A DNA stretch of 23,506 nt from positions 1-23,506 of the IMG/VR virus record IMGVR_UViG_3300010883_000493, one strand, 5' to 3'. The stretch is from a virus. Below, one piece after another: positions 20,346 through 23,506 of this stretch. The notes beneath the pieces were generated by a model. It was not told the DNA's origin. It searched no databases and saw only the letters and a list, made by a program, of their open reading frames with translations. The position numbers and the translations under genes are program-made. Each line of letters begins with the position of its first letter. Within the stretch, counting starts at the first letter, position 1.

Positions 20346-23230
20346 TACTTTACACTCTTTTCTCTAAATATAATTTGCATATCGTTAATTTCAAAATCAG
20401 TAGCTACATCAGACCCAGAAAGTCGTAATCCAAACCCTTTTATTTTATCAAAAGCTTTTTTATCGACAAATTCAGTCTTAGCTTTACGAATTGGTATATG
20501 AAGAGTTTTAAAGTTAGCCTCAGAACTACCATCTAATGTAGCTAAAATTTCTTCAGACCCATCATCTGTGAATCCGTATAAGTAAGCACCGTTACCGTTT
20601 TTATAGCTTAAATACACGCTTACAATCTTTTTATCGACACTTGGCTTGCCAAATGTATATTCTTTCGTTTTTAGTGCCATTTCGTCGATATTAGAAGCAT
20701 CTAGCTTACTTGGTGACACATTAAAACGCCTTAATTCTATGTTTGTTCCATTATACTTTTCAATCCACAACATTTTACCATCATTAGCATTAATAATATT
20801 AGTAGTATGATTCGTTGTAGTTCCCTTGCTTCTAGTTGTAATAGAACCAGACTTAAGTTCAAGAGAAATTATTGTCTGATTATTTTTAAATATATGAATA
20901 GTTTTTTCTACTGGGTCATAACTTATAGTCATGTGTTTGTTTGTTGCAGTATCTTCTTCGTAATAAGAATCCCAGTTTAAACGTTCTTGACCTTTCTTAT
21001 CCAATAAAAGGTCTCTAATTTGTTTTCCATCATATAAATAAAATCCAAATTTATTAAACCAAGCAATAAATCCTTCTCCACGTACTATGTGGTAATCTTT
21101 TTCACACCCTTTATATTCTAAAGTAGCTTCTAAAAATTCAATATCTCTAGCTATATTAATTACGTATAAATGATTTCGTTTAAATTCTAATAATTTACTT
21201 CCTAAAGACTCTAATGCTACAATGTCGTCTCCGTCATTTATTTCAACATCAATTCTATTTTTAAATGAAAACGTATCAAAAGCATTTACACTTGATTTTA
21301 AAATAGTATCATTGGCTTGTTTCAATTCTTTTGTTATAGGGTCTGTATAACTAATATTCCCAATATATAATCTTCTATTAGCCATAGTACTTGTTTTGTA
21401 ACCAGTTCCATGAGCTCCCATTGCATATTCATTCAACCTTATATAAGCTTCAGCTGATACATTTTCTGGTTTATCTTTAAGTTTTATACTTCCTAAAACA
21501 ACATTAGAAAAGTTAGCAAGAGATACAATAGCAGCTAAAGAACTAGGGTAAATAAAAAATGATTTTTCATCGGTAGCATTATGCAAGACAGGATAAGCAT
21601 TGTAATAATCTTTTCCAGCAGCATAACGAATTCCCTTTCTAAAATCTACTTCACATAATAAGTACTTAATTTGATTTCTAGCATAATCTTCTGCTGGTTC
21701 TACTTGAGAAGAATTTGTTAATGTATAGTTTGCTTTATGTTCGTTGTAATAAATTTTAACGCTTTTTATGTTTGGTAAATTTGGAACTCTTCCAAACATA
21801 TTAACATTAAGTGATTGATTTGCTTTTGTACTTGTTAATACTTTTTCTAGTTTTAATTGACTACGTTGTCCATCTAAATAAACTACTTCACTATATATAG
21901 TTACTACATTATCAGCTGTGCTAAAAAAAGTACCGCTACTATCGGAAGCTGTTGTATTTCCATTTGTTGTAGCTCTATCACCAACCCATAACGAAATATA
22001 AAAAGGTCCTCTACCGTTTGTGCCAGTTCCAGAAAAAAGAGTATCTGTACTTACTTGAGCTGTAGGAATACTAAATGTTTCCCCCCAAGAAGCTCTGTGT
22101 ACTATTGTTATATTAGCACCATTTGAATGAGTGGTTGCAGTTCCCCAAAGATTTCTAGTAACAGTTAACGAAGAACCTCCTACTGAAGAAATTTTCATAT
22201 AATCATTGCCTATTTTTATTATATCTCCAATAGTAAACCCAGTAACACTTGTAACTGCAATAGAAGTAGCTGTAGTAGACCCAACAGCACTGCTTAAAGT
22301 TGTAATAGTTGCAGATAATAATTCTGACGTATTATTGTGAACTACTACTTCATTAGTTGTAACATCTGGCAATTCTATATTTAATTGTTTCCAACCTACT
22401 TCTTTAGCAAATAAAGTTTGACCACTATCCCATTTATAAATATATACATCAGAACCAATTCTAGTAAAGGGATAACTTCCTGAATAAGCAGCAAAAGTTA
22501 TAGTTTTATTACCAGAGTTATAAGCAGTTATTACAATAGGACTAGAAAAAAATGTAATACCATTAGATATTTTTTTTAGTTTAATACTATCTCCAACAGA
22601 AAATCCCCCACTTGCACCCGTATGTATGATTTCAGTAGAGCCTGTAATTAAAACGTCACTAACTGCTAATTGTTTATTTGTACTACTAAATAAAACACCA
22701 CCCACGTCCAATTCTACGTTAAAGCCAAGATTATATTGTTCATTTACGTGAATAAGTTTTATAGGTTTGTTTCCTTTATTGAAACTAGTAGGAGTAATAC
22801 GTACCACACCATCAACAGCATTAAACACTACTTCAGAATATATATCTCCGTATGTAAGTGTTTTTGTTCCATAAGATACATCATTTAAATTTAATACTTT
22901 TACTAGACCACTATTTTGTGCTGGTGAAGTTTCAGATTTAGATGTATTGATAAATAACATTTCATTGTTTTCAAGAAATGCTGTTGTGTCGTCAATATCA
23001 TAATCGGCATTAAACTGAAATAACCCATTACCATATGTAATAGGAGTAGCAAAATCAGCTGATATAGAACCAGTATAATCTTGCGAAGCACCTGTAAGTT
23101 TTAACTTACCAGGAGTTTCAATAGATAGTGAATCTAACGCTTGAAATTGATTATCTTCAAGGTCACGAGGATTTGTTTTATTGTTTAATCCACCACTATA
23201 ATTTGATATGTTTAGTATTCCCTTTGCCAC
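20345..23230 (-). CDS. Tail nozzle / tail tubular protein B-like structural protein
   Basis: A 961-residue protein beginning with GTG at 23230, with AAAAGG about 10 bases upstream. The N-terminus (YSGGLNNKTNPRDLEDNQF, then LSIETPGKLKL) is the usual opening of phage nozzle or stabilisation proteins, which form the distal end of the short tail (T7 gp12, P22 gp10). Later parts show the matching propeller-like pattern: NRRLYIGNISY, then DGDDIVALESLGSKLLEFKRNHLYVI and a WFNKFGFYLYDG segment. Residues 311-379 hold a separate beta module (TTATSIAVTSVTGFTIGD, then LTVTRNLWGTATTH) found in many phage tail proteins. It is larger than T7 gp12 (about 790 residues), partly because of such insertions. Confidence 0.78.
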   Translation of the reverse strand: MAKGILNISNYSGGLNNKTNPRDLEDNQFQALDSLSIETPGKLKLTGASQDYTGSISADFATPITYGNGLFQFNADYDIDDTTAFLENNEMLFINTSKSETSPAQNSGLVKVLNLNDVSYGTKTLTYGDIYSEVVFNAVDGVVRITPTSFNKGNKPIKLIHVNEQYNLGFNVELDVGGVLFSSTNKQLAVSDVLITGSTEIIHTGASGGFSVGDSIKLKKISNGITFFSSPIVITAYNSGNKTITFAAYSGSYPFTRIGSDVYIYKWDSGQTLFAKEVGWKQLNIELPDVTTNEVVVHNNTSELLSATITTLSSAVGSTTATSIAVTSVTGFTIGDIIKIGNDYMKISSVGGSSLTVTRNLWGTATTHSNGANITIVHRASWGETFSIPTAQVSTDTLFSGTGTNGRGPFYISLWVGDRATTNGNTTASDSSGTFFSTADNVVTIYSEVVYLDGQRSQLKLEKVLTSTKANQSLNVNMFGRVPNLPNIKSVKIYYNEHKANYTLTNSSQVEPAEDYARNQIKYLLCEVDFRKGIRYAAGKDYYNAYPVLHNATDEKSFFIYPSSLAAIVSLANFSNVVLGSIKLKDKPENVSAEAYIRLNEYAMGAHGTGYKTSTMANRRLYIGNISYTDPITKELKQANDTILKSSVNAFDTFSFKNRIDVEINDGDDIVALESLGSKLLEFKRNHLYVINIARDIEFLEATLEYKGCEKDYHIVRGEGFIAWFNKFGFYLYDGKQIRDLLLDKKGQERLNWDSYYEEDTATNKHMTISYDPVEKTIHIFKNNQTIISLELKSGSITTRSKGTTTNHTTNIINANDGKMLWIEKYNGTNIELRRFNVSPSKLDASNIDEMALKTKEYTFGKPSVDKKIVSVYLSYKNGNGAYLYGFTDDGSEEILATLDGSSEANFKTLHIPIRKAKTEFVDKKAFDKIKGFGLRLSGSDVATDFEINDMQIIFREKSVK

Positions 23231-23336
23231 GAAGGTTCATCCTTTTTGTTTTTGTACTACTTAAATTAAATTTTTTTCTTGTAGAGTCTATAGATACGCC
23301 TTCTACTGGTCCACCGATATTTTTACTTGTTACCAT
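23196..23336 (-). CDS. Small basic protein of 46 residues, unknown function
   Basis: An overlooked short gene. The ATG at 23336 follows GGGGAGAG by seven bases, a strong ribosome binding site, and lies just inside the end of the upstream gene. It encodes MVTSKNIGGPVEGVSIDSTR, then a basic end (KTKRMNLRGKGNTKHIKL), and stops with TAG at 23196. Its last 35 bases overlap the nozzle-like gene in another frame. It fills the only gap in this part of the virion operon. The product is not recognised. Confidence 0.6.
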   Translation of the reverse strand: MVTSKNIGGPVEGVSIDSTRKKFNLSSTKTKRMNLRGKGNTKHIKL

Positions 23337-23505
23337 CTACAATCTCTCCCCATACACTTGTTTTACCATCTTTAATTTCTACGGTTTCTACTTTAAACTC
23401 ACCATTGTCAAACCAATCAACAATAGCAAATGCGTGACCCCAGTTATGTAATCGTCCTTTAAGCCACTTGTTACTCTCGTGAGACATATCTTTTAAGCAT
23501 CCCAT
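23323..23505 (-). CDS. C-terminal part of an unidentified virion-operon gene (cut by the window edge)
   Basis: The last 60 residues of a frame open to the right edge. An ATG happens to lie at 23505, but there is no room to see a ribosome binding site, so the true start is probably outside. The text HNWGHAFAIVDWFDNG, then VETVEIKDGKTSVWGE, is a beta-rich end with HxxxH spacing. It recalls, weakly, the C-terminal sheet of phage metallophosphoesterase-like proteins, but no active-site set is visible. It is transcribed with the nozzle-like gene. Confidence 0.5.
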   Translation of the reverse strand: MGCLKDMSHESNKWLKGRLHNWGHAFAIVDWFDNGEFKVETVEIKDGKTSVWGEIVDGNK

Positions 23506-23506
23506 A

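Noticed and set aside
1-23506. CRISPR array, insertion sequence, integrase or attachment site
   Set aside because: No regularly spaced repeats, no transposase or integrase motifs, and no tRNA-like end were seen.

Overview
The window is a piece of a strongly AT-rich, tightly packed tailed-phage genome, most likely a short-tailed (podovirus-type) phage. It has no bacterial housekeeping genes. Genes overlap or abut, often through TAATG or GTGA stop-start junctions, and most carry good Shine-Dalgarno sequences, which argues against a Bacteroidota host. The host cannot be named from the sequence; the AT richness and gene content would suit a marine bacterium.

Left arm (about 1-5896, + strand): DNA metabolism. 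After the tail end of a cut-off gene come two small Cys-containing proteins, a MazG-like protein, a hairpin-bearing spacer, a Rad52/ERF-like annealing protein, an SSB-like protein ending in DGMPF, a small unknown protein, and a primase-helicase with an archaeo-eukaryotic-type primase domain, a four-Cys segment and a DnaB/RecA-type helicase. Next come small unknown genes, a resolvase-like PD-(D/E)XK protein, a long structured-looking leader, a second PD-(D/E)XK-like protein and a GroES-like co-chaperonin. Together they would copy and recombine phage DNA and help fold phage proteins.

Middle (5897-6039): a convergent junction with a near-perfect hairpin that can terminate transcription from both sides. 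It also holds a second copy of a 27-nt element that lies in the leader at 5187.

Right arm (6040-23506, - strand): virion genes, read from the right edge leftwards. They are the end of an unidentified gene, a 46-residue gene, a tail nozzle-like protein, two unknown virion proteins, a lytic transglycosylase, a small membrane-anchored protein and a 308-residue helical protein, ending in a single gene for a 3725-residue protein. The order resembles the nozzle and internal ejection-protein cluster of T7-like phages.

The key point is the giant protein. Its residues 1560-1604 carry the signature of the multisubunit RNA polymerase catalytic loop (RSP, then DFDGD), preceded by a candidate beta-like region around 1195-1275. 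It is probably a virion-packaged, double-psi beta-barrel RNA polymerase that enters the cell with the DNA, comparable in concept to the crAss-like phage phi14:2 gp66 polymerase but much larger and set in a T7-like ejection-protein cluster.
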